Shown one piece after another: positions 28,125-37,796 of a stretch of DNA of 64,000 bases. Numbering within the stretch: the first letter of the stretch is position 1; every line of letters starts with the position of its first letter. The stretch comes from CAVVZJ01 sp963752755 (GTDB taxonomy: Bacteria > Planctomycetota > Planctomycetia > Isosphaerales > Isosphaeraceae). Made by a program: the position numbers and the translations under genes. The stretch covers positions 1,302,001-1,366,000 of the forward strand of contig CAVVZJ010000001.1 in NCBI GenBank assembly GCA_963752755.1, written 5' to 3'. The notes beneath the pieces are model-generated. The model was not told where the DNA came from. It made no database searches and worked only from the letters and a program-made list of their open reading frames with translations.

Positions 28125-30239
28125 TCAGATATAGACCCGTCGGTTATAGACATACCATTCCAGCAGCACGATCACGAGCGCCATGAGGGCGATCGGCCAC
28201 CACCAGTCCTTCTGCGCCGGGGCGTCGAGCCGTTTCTGCTTGATGGCGTTGTAACCGATCTTGATGCGGAACTGATCCGCCTGATCCTCGGAGACACCCG
28301 GCGGCACGATCCCCCTGGGAGCGAGGTCGCTCTCGCGGGGGTCGAAGAGGTTGACCGTGAAGGGTTGCCGCCCGTTTTCGCCCCATCGTGCCAGGTAGAC
28401 TCCGGTCGAGTCGGCGCCGGCGTAGAGGAAGGTTCCCTGGGGCGAACGCAGAAGCTTCGTGGTGCTTCCCAAGGGATCGACGACCTCGATCGTCTCGACC
28501 GGGGCATCCGGTCGCACGGTGACGTTCTGACCGGGTGCGTGCGATTCACCCCCCGAGGCGTCGCCGGCACGGCCGAGCACGCGGAGGACGTTCAGGACGA
28601 ACAACGGGTAGCTGTACTGAAGCGGCCAGTTCGTGTTCGTATTGCCCCCCTCGATCAGTGGGAAGGTCACGACGGCATCGACGTACGCGCCACGCGGCAC
28701 CGCGAAGGCAAGTGGTCCCTCATTGCTCTTGATCAGCTCGGCCGCGCCGCGAGGGACCTCGACGACGGCCCGAGCCTTGCGGATGATCAGGCGGTTCAGG
28801 TCGCGGACGTATTGCATCAATGGGTGCGTATAGTCCCAGTCGAGAATGACCGGATACTCGACGTCTCGGGTGGTGACATCGTCGAGGTTCGGAGGCAAGA
28901 TGCCGAAGGAGAGGGTGTTCGCCTCAGGCGGGGTGTCGGACCGGGCGCGGTCGTAGAGCACCAGGTCGTAGCGACCGACGGCGAGGTCGCGGGCGACGTC
29001 GTCGGCATTGGCCTGCTCGGGCGTGACCTCGGTCACGTCGGCGAGTCGGGCCATGTCCTCGGTGAACAGGGCATCGGTGAGGTAGCGGTTCCCCTCGGTC
29101 ACATAGAGCACCTGAGACCGCCGCGGTTTGCCGAAGACAACGAAGGCACGATCGTCGGTGGACAGGGCATCGTCCACCTCCAGCGCCACTTCCATCGACG
29201 CGGCCTGATCCCCCTCCGACGGCCCGGACAGATCGAACTCGAACCCCTGCTCGGATTGTGGCCCGAGGGCCAGCTCGACCGCGTCGATCATGACCCCCTG
29301 TGCCTTCGGGTTGGAGGCATCGCGACGGAGGAGGACCGCCCGCGTTTCGACGGGCTCCCCCCGGTAGTTATGGACCCGGCCGAAGAGGTGCAGGCGGTCC
29401 GGGTCTCGCTTGTCGTGTGAGGTCTCCAGGGCCAGGATCGCGACGTTGTCCGACGCCGGCTGATACCGGCCCTCGCTTGGCTTGACCGACTGCTCGACGG
29501 GGGGCGGTGGTGGTCCGATCACGACCACCTCGGGCTCGATGTTGCCGAGGCTGAAGCCTTCGACATCCGGGAAGCCGCCATCGGTGAACAGGAATAGTTT
29601 CGGTGGCACGACCGACGTGGCGATCACCCCTTCGCCCACCTGTTTTTGCGGGTTCGCCAGACCGGCCACCAGTTGCAACGCCTCGCGGAGCGACGTCGAG
29701 GCTTGTGTCGGCTGGATGGCGTCGAGGCGGCGCAGGAGGAGGTCTTGATTGCCCGTGTAGTTGGCGACGACCCGGGCGCGGTCGGAGAACGCGACGATCA
29801 TTGCGAGGTCGTTGACCTCCATCGCCGCGACGATCTTTTTGGCCTGGGCCTTCGCGTCCTCGATCCGGCTCGGTTCGACGTCGGTGGCGGCCATGCTCGC
29901 CGATTCGTCAATCGCCAGCACGAGGCGCTGACCTTGCCGTTCGAGCCCCTTGACCCTCGGTCCCGCCAGCGCCAGCATCGCCAGTCCGACGGCCAGCAGT
30001 TGCAGGAACAGGAGAAGATTTCTCCGGAGTCGCTGAAAGAGGCTGTTGACGTGCAGGTCTTCGAGGCTTCGCTTCCAGAGCAAGGTGCTCGGCACCTGCA
30101 CCGGCCGTCGTCGGAGCTTGAGGAAATACAGGGCGATGATCCCGACCGGCACCCCGGCCAGGACCGTCCAGCCGAAGGGTCCGAGCGGGCTGGCAAACTC
30201 CAGCAGTCCCGCCGCGAAAAGCACGCTCATGCCACCCAC
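28125..30239 (-). CDS. BatA-like VWA membrane protein
   Basis: A 704-residue protein. The N terminus has two membrane helices flanking LYFLKLRRRPVQVPSTLLWKRS, the BatA/DUF4159-type signature, then LLLFLQLLAVGLAMLALAGPR. A VWA domain follows: VLAIDESASMAATD is the metal-ion-dependent adhesion site, with later LFLFTDGGFPD. The rest is a long periplasmic part. A final helix (WWWPIALMALVIVLLEWYVYNRRVYI) anchors the C terminus. It is the last gene of the MoxR/DUF58 cluster on this strand. The family is associated with MoxR-assisted assembly or stress tolerance of the envelope. GTG/ATG choices near 30230-30239 are equivalent. Confidence 0.88.
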   Translation of the reverse strand: MGGMSVLFAAGLLEFASPLGPFGWTVLAGVPVGIIALYFLKLRRRPVQVPSTLLWKRSLEDLHVNSLFQRLRRNLLLFLQLLAVGLAMLALAGPRVKGLERQGQRLVLAIDESASMAATDVEPSRIEDAKAQAKKIVAAMEVNDLAMIVAFSDRARVVANYTGNQDLLLRRLDAIQPTQASTSLREALQLVAGLANPQKQVGEGVIATSVVPPKLFLFTDGGFPDVEGFSLGNIEPEVVVIGPPPPPVEQSVKPSEGRYQPASDNVAILALETSHDKRDPDRLHLFGRVHNYRGEPVETRAVLLRRDASNPKAQGVMIDAVELALGPQSEQGFEFDLSGPSEGDQAASMEVALEVDDALSTDDRAFVVFGKPRRSQVLYVTEGNRYLTDALFTEDMARLADVTEVTPEQANADDVARDLAVGRYDLVLYDRARSDTPPEANTLSFGILPPNLDDVTTRDVEYPVILDWDYTHPLMQYVRDLNRLIIRKARAVVEVPRGAAELIKSNEGPLAFAVPRGAYVDAVVTFPLIEGGNTNTNWPLQYSYPLFVLNVLRVLGRAGDASGGESHAPGQNVTVRPDAPVETIEVVDPLGSTTKLLRSPQGTFLYAGADSTGVYLARWGENGRQPFTVNLFDPRESDLAPRGIVPPGVSEDQADQFRIKIGYNAIKQKRLDAPAQKDWWWPIALMALVIVLLEWYVYNRRVYI

Positions 30240-30261
30240 CCTCCCCAGCCTGGAATCCCGC

Positions 30262-30405
30262 TCACAACTCGTCTTCCTCCGACTTCGGTCCCGACTCCAG
30301 CCGATCCCCCTTCCTGGGGCGGATCATGGTGAACACGAGATAGCCCAGCAGGAGGGCCGACACCGTGTAAAAAACGTACGCATTCTTGATGCTCAGCCAG
30401 CTCAT
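30262..30405 (-). CDS. 47-residue single-span membrane protein in the MoxR cluster
   Basis: A short gene between the DUF58 and BatA-like genes. It encodes one membrane helix (YVFYTVSALLLGYLVFTMI) after MSWLSIKNA, followed by a charged tail (RPRKGDRLESGPKSEEDEL). It starts at ATG 30405 and stops 22 bases before the BatA-like start, so it fits the operon spacing. The coding-like composition and placement support it; there is no recognised family. It may be a small subunit of the membrane complex formed by its neighbours. Confidence 0.65.
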   Translation of the reverse strand: MSWLSIKNAYVFYTVSALLLGYLVFTMIRPRKGDRLESGPKSEEDEL

Positions 30406-30491
30406 CGGACCTTCCCCGGCTCATCGAGTTCGACCGAAAGGAACGCGGTGATTCGCTCATGTCTCCGGGAAAGCTCGGCCGCCTTCCCGGG

Positions 30492-31388
30492 TCACTTCAC
30501 CAGCCCCCGTTCCCGCAGGTAGGTGAGAATCAACTTGTCAAACGGGTTCTGATTCGTGGTAAAAATATAAGCGATCCCGCGACGAACGCACCACTCCTTC
30601 AGGCCCCCGACGAACGCGTTGAGCGTGTCCTTGTAACGCTTCAGGAGCGGGGCGCTGACGGTGATCTCGGCGATGTCGTCGTCCTCGGCGTCCACCAGGC
30701 GGAGGTCGCCCGTCAACTCAGGCTCGACCTCCTCCTGGCTCAGAACGTGGATGACGTAGATGTCCAAGTTCCGGGCGACCAGGTAGCGCAACGCGTCGGC
30801 ATAGCCGCGCTTGTCGAGGAAGTCGGAGATCACCACAACGACCCCCTTGCCCGCGTGCTTCACGGCGAACGACTTGGCGGCAGAGGCCAGGTCGCTGCCG
30901 CCGTCGGCCTTGAGGGCTTCGAGGTGCTGGACCACACGCCACATCTGCGAACGGCCCCGGACGCCGCCCAGGCCCGGCTCCAGGCCGCTGCTGAAGGTGT
31001 CGAGAACCACCCGATCGTGGTTGACCAGCCCGATGAAGGCCAACGCCGCGGCCACCTGCTTGCCGTACTGAAGCTTCGACGGCTCGCCGAAATCCATCGA
31101 CAGGCTCGTGTCGAGAAGAATATAGAAGTGCAGATCTTCTTCTTCCAGAAAAAGCTTCAGGAAGAGGCGGTCGAGCCGGCCATAGACGTTCCAGTCGATG
31201 TGCCTCAGGTCGTCGCCGATCGAATACTGCCGGTGGTCGGCGAACTCGACCGACGACCCGCGCCGCTTGCTCTTGCGCTCGCCCTTCATCCGACCAACGA
31301 AGATCTTGCGGCTGACCAGCTCCAGCTGCTCCAGCTTGTGGAGGAACTCCGGGTCGAGCAATGGGGTGGACGCGGCGCCTGCGGGCAT
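30492..31388 (-). CDS. DUF58 domain-containing protein
   Basis: A 298-residue cytosolic protein. The family core is GERKSKRRGSSVEFADHRQYSIGDDLRHIDWNVYGRLDRLFLKLF, immediately followed by a VWA-like metal site in FYILLDTSLSMDFGEPSK. Later strands include VVVVISDFLDKRGY. DUF58 proteins accompany MoxR AAA ATPases and VWA proteins and are thought to act with them as a chaperone or signalling module. Here the MoxR gene is two genes upstream. Complete and in one frame. Confidence 0.9.
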   Translation of the reverse strand: MPAGAASTPLLDPEFLHKLEQLELVSRKIFVGRMKGERKSKRRGSSVEFADHRQYSIGDDLRHIDWNVYGRLDRLFLKLFLEEEDLHFYILLDTSLSMDFGEPSKLQYGKQVAAALAFIGLVNHDRVVLDTFSSGLEPGLGGVRGRSQMWRVVQHLEALKADGGSDLASAAKSFAVKHAGKGVVVVISDFLDKRGYADALRYLVARNLDIYVIHVLSQEEVEPELTGDLRLVDAEDDDIAEITVSAPLLKRYKDTLNAFVGGLKEWCVRRGIAYIFTTNQNPFDKLILTYLRERGLVK

Positions 31389-31543
31389 GAGCGGTGGCCT
31401 CGTCGGGTCAAGGAACGGTCGAGGGCTCTCTTCGGCCCAGACTTACAAGGATCGAAGGTTACGCAAGGCGAATAACAAACATGCCGTCGCTCGATCTCAT
31501 CGGTAGCGAGGATTCCCGCATCGCTGTCTCACCCAGGCTTTTT

Positions 31544-31906
31544 TCAGAGCACCCAGTCCGACACGAAGAAGAGCCCCTTCATCAAGGTGGCGGCGAACCC
31601 GAGGGCCAGAGCCCAGGGCGCCAGAGCGGCGAGGAAGATCACCCATCGGCGACTCGTGCCGGCGTCGGGGTGCCGGTGCAGAAAGGTCAAGGCTGAGAAC
31701 CAGCTTTCCAGGATCACGAAGATCCCGGCGATCGTAACCCAGAGGCCCAGCGTCGGCTCGATCGCCCAGGCCCAGGCCGAGACGCCAACGACCGGCACGC
31801 AGAGCAAGGCGAGCGCGGCGAGGTCGCCAGTCTTCCAGGGAATCGGCTCCGCCGGCGGCGGCTCGATGCGGCGCGGGGCCGGAGGTGGGTCGTAGATGTC
31901 GTGCAT
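31544..31906 (-). CDS. Membrane protein of unknown function in the MoxR cluster
   Basis: A 120-residue protein. A Pro-rich cytosolic N terminus (DPPPAPRRIEPPPAEPIP) is followed by three or four predicted helices: LAALALLCVPVVGVSAWAWA, LWVTIAGIFVILESWFSALTF, and WVIFLAALAPWALALGFAATL. It lies between the MoxR and DUF58 genes with short spacing and is probably part of the same operon. No family recognised. Confidence 0.7.
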   Translation of the reverse strand: MHDIYDPPPAPRRIEPPPAEPIPWKTGDLAALALLCVPVVGVSAWAWAIEPTLGLWVTIAGIFVILESWFSALTFLHRHPDAGTSRRWVIFLAALAPWALALGFAATLMKGLFFVSDWVL

Positions 31907-31943
31907 CGGTGTTGATTCGTTCTCGATTCGGCGTCCGCCCGGT

Positions 31944-32975
31944 TCAACCGGCCCTGGCGACCGTCTTCTCCTCGGCCTTCTCGGGCACGGCGTCGAGGAT
32001 CTTCAGCAAGACGTCGTCGGGGTCGATCCCCTCGGCCTGGGCTTCGAAGTTCAGCAGGACGCGATGCCGAAGGCTCGGCAGGTACACGCGTCGCAGGTCC
32101 TCGAACGAGACATTATACCGCCCATCCAGCAGGGCGCGGACCTTGGCCGCGAGCACGAGCGTCTGCACGCCACGCGGGCTGGTGCCCCAGCGGATGTACT
32201 GGTTCGTGATCGCGACGGCGAACGGCCCCTCGGGGTGGGTCGCCAATGCCAGGCGGATCGCGTAATCCTGCACGTGCGGCGCGATGATGACCTCGCGGAC
32301 GAGATCCTGCATCCGGATCAGGGTCTCGCCGTCGAGCACCTTCGCGGCGTGCGGCTTCTCGCCGCGGGTGGTGCGGTCGAGGATCGCGGCCAGCTCCTCG
32401 CGGGTCGAGTAGCCGACGACCAGCTTGAACAGGAACCGGTCGAGCTGAGCCTCGGGCAACGGATACGTCCCCTCCTGCTCGATCGGGTTCTGCGTCGCCA
32501 TCACGAAGAACGGCTCCTTCAGCTTGTGGATCACGCCGCCGACCGTGACCGACTTCTCCTGCATCGCCTCCAGCAAGGCCGACTGCGTCTTGGGCGTGGC
32601 CCGGTTGATCTCGTCGGCCAGGACGATCTGTGAAAACAGCGGCCCGCGCTGGAACTCGAACATCCGACGGCCGTCGGGCGTCTCCATCACGACATTCGTG
32701 CCGATGATGTCCGCCGGCATCAGGTCGGGCGTGAACTGGATCCGGTTGAAGTCCAGCGAGAGCGCATCGGCGAGCGTCCGGACCAGCAACGTCTTGCCCA
32801 ACCCCGGCACGCCTTCCAGCAGCGCATGGCCGCCGACGAACAGGCACGTCAACACGCCGTGCACGATCTCCTCATGGCCGACGATCACCTTGCCGATCTC
32901 GGCCTTGACCTTCTGATACGCCTCCCGGAACTCGTCGGCTCGGCCTTCCATCGCGGCGGGATCGGCAGTGGTCAT
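31944..32975 (-). CDS. MoxR family AAA+ ATPase
   Basis: A 343-residue ATPase. Walker A is LLEGVPGLGKTLLVRTLA, Walker B VLADEINRATPKTQSALLEAM, sensor 1 FFVMATQNPIEQEGTYPLPEAQLDRF, and the C-terminal lid follows. MoxR proteins act as chaperones for VWA/DUF58 partner proteins, matching the neighbours. The segment VGGHALLEG is complete and there is no frame break. ATG 32975 follows a TGACC-type leader without a strong ribosome binding site. Confidence 0.93.
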   Translation of the reverse strand: MTTADPAAMEGRADEFREAYQKVKAEIGKVIVGHEEIVHGVLTCLFVGGHALLEGVPGLGKTLLVRTLADALSLDFNRIQFTPDLMPADIIGTNVVMETPDGRRMFEFQRGPLFSQIVLADEINRATPKTQSALLEAMQEKSVTVGGVIHKLKEPFFVMATQNPIEQEGTYPLPEAQLDRFLFKLVVGYSTREELAAILDRTTRGEKPHAAKVLDGETLIRMQDLVREVIIAPHVQDYAIRLALATHPEGPFAVAITNQYIRWGTSPRGVQTLVLAAKVRALLDGRYNVSFEDLRRVYLPSLRHRVLLNFEAQAEGIDPDDVLLKILDAVPEKAEEKTVARAG

Positions 32976-33025
32976 GTTCGGGATACCTCAGGTCACTTGC
33001 GAAAGGGGAGTTTCCTCAAGATGAT

Positions 33026-33622
33026 TCAGCACGCCTCCGCCTCGGCTGGCGTCCGCTCCCGGGCGAACAGACGGCCCGCGAAGGCTCCGAGCAAGCCAGC
33101 GATCAGGCTCAGCATGGAATGACCGATCCGGCGCCCGTGTTGGAACGAGGTCTCCAACTGGCCCAGATGCAACTCACGTGTTCGCATTTTATCCAGGTAG
33201 TCCTTCACCAGCTCGATTTCCGATGGTGATAGCGGTATCCATTTCCCCTCGACGAACTTGGTAGACGGAACGTCATTCCGTAATGAGGTCGGATATCCCA
33301 ACTCCGGAGGGAGTGGAGGAACTTCGTTGAGGCGTTCAAGGGCCGTATCGATCGCCTTTGTGGTCAGGAGGAATGGGGCGATTTCCACTTCCAACACCGG
33401 CGCGAAGGCCGCGAGGAAATAGCCCCAGCCGAACAGGGAAAAACCGATCCAGGCCGCATGCTCTCTCCGGACGATGGTCCCGAGCAGCCCGAACGCCAAT
33501 GCGGCCAGCGTCAGCGTAAAGAACGCCTGGGCGACCCATTCGCTCGCATCCCTGAGCGCGGCCAGGCCAACCGCGATGAAGCCGACGAGAGCTAGAAGAC
33601 TCGCGAGCGAGAAACGGTTCAT
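33026..33622 (-). CDS. Membrane protein of unknown function, two N-terminal and one C-terminal helix
   Basis: A 198-residue protein starting MNRFSLASLLALVGFIAVGLAAL. A further helix pair (AFFTLTLAALAFGLLGTIV, AWIGFSLFGWGYFLAAFAPVL) and a C-terminal helix (SMLSLIAGLLGAFAGRLFA) flank a soluble region. The ATG at 33622 lies 11 bases after the stop of the upstream nucleotidyltransferase-like gene, so the two are probably co-transcribed. No family recognised. Confidence 0.68.
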   Translation of the reverse strand: MNRFSLASLLALVGFIAVGLAALRDASEWVAQAFFTLTLAALAFGLLGTIVRREHAAWIGFSLFGWGYFLAAFAPVLEVEIAPFLLTTKAIDTALERLNEVPPLPPELGYPTSLRNDVPSTKFVEGKWIPLSPSEIELVKDYLDKMRTRELHLGQLETSFQHGRRIGHSMLSLIAGLLGAFAGRLFARERTPAEAEAC

Positions 33623-33632
33623 GATTGGGGTC

Positions 33633-34508
33633 TCAATCCTTCCCTTCCTCGCCACCCGGTTCGGGGAGGGGCTCGCCGAAGAGGATGTACCAGTTTCGCT
33701 TGGCATACTCACGGAGCGCCGACTCGCTCATGAAGGCTTCCGTCGTCCTCCCCAATCGCTCCATCAGAATGGCCTTGTCCAACTGAGGTCGCAGGGCCCG
33801 CAGGTCGTCCAGGTCCTTCGTCCGGTTGCTGAACAGCTTGCAGAGAAACATGTCGTAAGGATCGACGCGGAAGACCTCAAGCCGTCCGAAGGTTCCGAGG
33901 GAATGGAGCCGTTGCGACCAACCCGCGGGGAGGTAGTGAGACTGGAAATGCGTGAGCGCCAGGCCATGCCGGGATTGGAGCTGAGCCAGGAGCCCTCGCT
34001 GGGAACGAATCTCCAGCGGCACCTCATCGACAATGTCGATATCGGCCGTGGCACGCGAGAGAAGACCCGCGAGGATCAACGAGATGGCCCTACCGATTTC
34101 GATGCGGACCAATCCCGGAATCTGGGAACCGAGTTCCCGGAGATACTCCCGGATCGCGTCGGGACGAGTGGCCGGCACGAGCTTCTCCCCGGTCAGATGA
34201 AATCCCCTAGGTCCGAGGTCCTCGCCTTGAATCTCGATGATCCGTCGCCGGATCGGATCGCGACCTAGCCACGCTCGCCAACGATCCTCACCCCAGTATT
34301 GCCTCAACGCCTCGGAGCTATCCCGAATCAGGAGTCGAGTCCGGAAGTCCCAGTTTCCCCGTTGCAACTCGCGTTCGATCGCTCCAGCCAGGTCGATCGG
34401 GTCCACGTGCGGGCGGCCCCAGGCGAGATCCCACAGTTCGGGCTCTCCCCGTTCAAGGCCCGGCGCCTCCGTTTCTCGTCTCGCGGACTGGATCGGCGAT
34501 TCCGACAT
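33633..34508 (-). CDS. Nucleotidyltransferase-like protein (DUF6036-type)
   Basis: A 291-residue protein. The central part LLSRATADIDIVDEVPLEI has the ADID acidic pair of minimal nucleotidyltransferases. The C-terminal part DMFLCKLFSNRTKDLDDLRALRP is typical of DUF6036/AbiEii-like nucleotidyltransferases, which can be toxins in toxin-antitoxin pairs. The assignment is by motif only. Its ATG shares one base with the TGA of the upstream VWA gene (TGATG), so translation is coupled to that gene. This is unusual company for such an enzyme. Confidence 0.6.
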   Translation of the reverse strand: MSESPIQSARRETEAPGLERGEPELWDLAWGRPHVDPIDLAGAIERELQRGNWDFRTRLLIRDSSEALRQYWGEDRWRAWLGRDPIRRRIIEIQGEDLGPRGFHLTGEKLVPATRPDAIREYLRELGSQIPGLVRIEIGRAISLILAGLLSRATADIDIVDEVPLEIRSQRGLLAQLQSRHGLALTHFQSHYLPAGWSQRLHSLGTFGRLEVFRVDPYDMFLCKLFSNRTKDLDDLRALRPQLDKAILMERLGRTTEAFMSESALREYAKRNWYILFGEPLPEPGGEEGKD

Positions 34509-37500
34509 CACGATTTGCCCTTGTCCTGATCCTTCTGCCGCTCCTCCCAGACCTTCTGCTTGGCCTTGAGGAGACGGTCGGCGTAGCTCTCAGGTTGCTT
34601 CGGTTTCTCCTCGGGAGTCATGCCGGGCTTCGTCGGTTTCGGCCCGGCGGGACCGGACGGACGGGCGGCGTCGGGGGGACCCCCGAGCAAGGGTTCATCG
34701 ACGGGCGAAGTCGGGACGGTCGGAGGCTCGAAGCGGGCGGCGGTCCGGCTGCGCTGGAGTTGCTCGTCCACCTCGGCCTTGCGGCTGCGGAGCTTTTCGA
34801 TGTACTCGGTCGGCTTCTCGACCGCCTCGCCGCGGAGCCGCTTCCAGGTGTCGCCGACGGCACGACGGATGCGGTCGGTATCGGGGGCGATCCGGCGGAT
34901 GGCGACGTCGAAGAGGAAGAGGAGCATCGCCCACCAGAGGAGGCTCGGCCAGAGGTCCTGGAAGCCTTGCGGTGGGGTCATCGAGGGATCGCGGCGGAAG
35001 ACGTCGGCCTGGGCGACGGTGTCTTTCATGTCGACGCCGCGGTTGCCCCCCTGGGTCTTCCATTCGAGGACCCGGCCACCGGTCACGTCGGCCAGGGCGG
35101 CGAGCGACGCGGCGTTGGAGCGGAGTTCGCGGTACTCGTCGGAATAAGGCACGTTGACGCCGCCGGAGATCAGGCCCGACTTGCCGTCGGAGCTGGCATA
35201 GCCGAGCGTGACGAAGTAGTTGCCACGAGCCTCCGCGTCTTCGATGACCCCTTCGTAGCGACCCGGTGCCGTCTGGACCATCGTGATCGGGAGTTTCTTC
35301 GGCGCCCCCTCCGGCGTGAGTTCCGGGCTGACGGCCGTGCCGACGAACTGGAGGAAGTTGAGGAACTCATCATTCTTCCCGAGCGCATCGACGACCACGC
35401 GGATCTTGCCCTCGTCGCGACGCAACGAGAGCGTGAGGTTGCGATCATCGACCGGTCGCAAGGCCCAGCGGATCACCTGCCACCAGAAGGCCGCATAGCC
35501 GTCCCAGCTCGGCCAGGAGGTCGTCCAGCGACGGCCGGCGTCGGCGGTGAAGGCGACCGAGCGGCCGAGCCCGTACTTCCAGTGGGCGAGCAAGGGGTTG
35601 AACTGACCGGCCGGCAGCGGCGACGCCAGCGGGATCTCGACGAGCGGGTTCTCCTTGCGGCTGGTGAGCACCAGGCCAGTGATCGGCGGCAGGTTGTCCT
35701 CCGTGAAACCCGCGATCACCTCGCTGCCGGCATACGACGGCACGACGTTGACCTTCCACGGGTTCTTCTGCTCATAGATCAAGGGCCGCGAAATCAGCCG
35801 CGCCTCCTTCTGGTAGATCCGGGGCAACGCCTTCGGGTTGGTGACGTTGTAGAATCGCCCCTTGGTCCGCGTGGCCAGGTTCTGCATCCACTGCGGCCCG
35901 AGCAGGTCGCCGCCGTGCGCCGCGACGAGCACGGTCGTCACCGTGATCTTGTTCGCGACGAGCTGGTTGATCACCGTGTTCGTCGGCGGCGTCGGGTCGC
36001 CATCGGAAATGATGATGTAATGTTTCGTCAAGGCATCGGAGGCGCGCAAGGCTCGCAGGCCCATGAGCAGCGAGGGATCGACGTCGGGCATGTCGCCGGG
36101 GGTCATCCGGTCGATGGCGCGGAGCATGGCGGTCTTGCGCTCACCGATCGTCTGGAGCGTGAACAGCCAGGCCTCCTGACCTTGCCAGTGGATCAGGCCG
36201 GCCATGTCGTAGGGTGAGAGCGTCTGGATGGCTTGCTGGGCGATCACCTTCTGCCAGTAGTTCCCCTCGGGGATCTCGCTGGCGTGCATCACCATCACCA
36301 GGCGCTCTTGCCCAGGACCCGGATGTCCTTGATCTCCATATCGACCGGCAACGCCTTCTCCACGGGCGTCTTGTGCCAGCGGCCCTGGCCGAACGAGTTC
36401 GGTCCGCCGAGCATGACCAGGCCCGCGCCCATGTCGTGCGTGTTCGTCTCCAGCATCTGGATCTGGGCGTCGGTGAGCGCGTCGCGGGGGACGTCGCCGA
36501 GGATCACCGCGTCGTATTGCTGAAGTTCCGAGAGGTCCGTCGGCAACTGGTCGCCGCTCTCCACGCCCGAGGGTCCGATGCTCGGCGCCGTGAGCGTCGT
36601 GACCTGCATCTTCTTCGACCGCAACGCCTGCACCAACTCATCATGCTCGCCGCGCGTGCCTTCGATCAGGAGCACGTGCGCCTCGCCCCGGGCATAGACG
36701 AAGCCGTCGGCCGTGTTATTCACCATCCGGCGGTCGCCGGAGTTCCGGTCCGGGATGAACTCGGCGGTGAACGTGTAAAAATTCGGCTCGGTGATCGTCT
36801 GCTTGAGCGTGCGGACCTGCACCCCCCGCTCCAGCACGATCGGCTGCGGTTCCTCGCTGATGGGCGTTCGATAATTGCTGGTCTTCTGGTAAATCTGGAG
36901 CTTGCCCGTCGTCGGGGCGCTGGCGCGGATCACGACATTGAGGTTGACGGTGTCCCCCTGCTTGACGTCCGGCGGCACGGCGATCTTCTCGACGAGCACC
37001 TCCTCGTCGTAGCGATATTCGATCGGCAGAACGTCGATTTGCACCTTCAAGCCCGCGGCGGCGAGCGCTTGCTCCAGGGCGTTGCCGCGGTTCTGGTTGC
37101 CGTCGGAGAGGAGCACGATCCGGCGGGCCGAGTCCTCGGGGAAGCTGGCGAGCGCGAGCTTGATGGCATCGGCGATGTTGGTGTGTTCGCCGTCGATCGT
37201 GTTCTCAATCCGCTTGAGCGTCACCTCGCCCGGCACCGGCGGCGTCTCGACCTTCGCCTCCTTGCCGAACGCAATGATCCCGGTCAGGTCCTCCAACCGT
37301 TTCTGCTCCCGGATCGCCCGGTTTACGTAGTCGAAGACCGCCCCCTGCCACTCATGGGGGATGCTTTCTGACGCATCCACCAGGAACAAGGTCGTGAGCT
37401 TGTCGTTCCTCCGGACGGCTTTCGTCTCCGCCAGTGCCAGGATGATCAGGATGAGCACCACCGCCCGGAACAGGATCGCCATCGCCCGCCGGGACCCTCC

Positions 37501-37615
37501 CAGCCCCGACAGGCTCCGCGCTGAACCAGATCAACGGCGGCAAGATCAGCGGGATCGCCAGCAGCCACCACGGGCGGCCGAACGTCACCGGCAAGTTGGC
37601 GAGGAGTTCACGCAT
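34508..37615 (-). CDS. Large VWA/glutamine-amidotransferase-like membrane protein (one +1 and one -1 break)
   Basis: About 1035 residues when rejoined. N-terminal helices PWWLLAIPLILPPLIWFS and ILFRAVVLILIILALAE precede a first VWA domain (TTLFLVDASESIPHEW, RRIVLLSDGNQNRGNA). After a beta region comes a class I glutamine amidotransferase-like fold (AVILGDVPRDALTDAQIQML, GAGLVMLGGPNSFGQGRW). A second VWA-type region follows (LVMVMHASEIPEGNYW, YIIISDGDPTPP), then a helix and a charged C-terminal tail (DRLLKAKQKVWEERQKDQDKGKS). Frames change near 37527 (one base skipped) and near 36308, where a base appears missing in KSALVMVMHASE. First gene of the MoxR cluster. Confidence 0.85.
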
Positions 37616-37619
37616 TGGC

Positions 37620-37655
37620 GGTCATTGGTCATGTGTCATCGGTCATTGGTCCATT
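37620..37655. repeat. Heptamer tandem array (GGTCATT-like), five degenerate units
   Basis: Units read GGTCATT, GGTCATG, TGTCATC, GGTCATT, GGTCCATT. The array directly abuts the start codon of the VWA gene on the minus strand, and the CAT of that start lies in a related GCATTGG just outside. Short heptamer arrays of this kind are known from cyanobacteria. Its effect here is unknown; being immediately 5' of the gene, it could affect initiation. Confidence 0.7.
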
Positions 37656-37796
37656 CTATCGGGCGAGCGTGGCACGCCTCCGATTGGCCTCGGCTGTCGT
37701 GCATCTCCCGCCTTGCTTGAACGCCGCCGCCGTCATCCGCGCCGTTCCTCCAACCCTCAATCATTCCCTGTTCTTCAAGGAACAAGGAATCATGAG

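Noticed and set aside
34508..36298. The last part of the VWA gene as a separate gene starting at GTG 36298
   Set aside because: The residues across the junction (LGKSA.LVMVMHASEIPEGNYW) continue the family sequence. A missing base is more likely than a new gene beginning in the middle of a domain, although an overlapping GTG start cannot be excluded.
37620..37655. Heptamer array as a possible CRISPR
   Set aside because: Units are seven bases with no spacers between them; there is no cas gene nearby.
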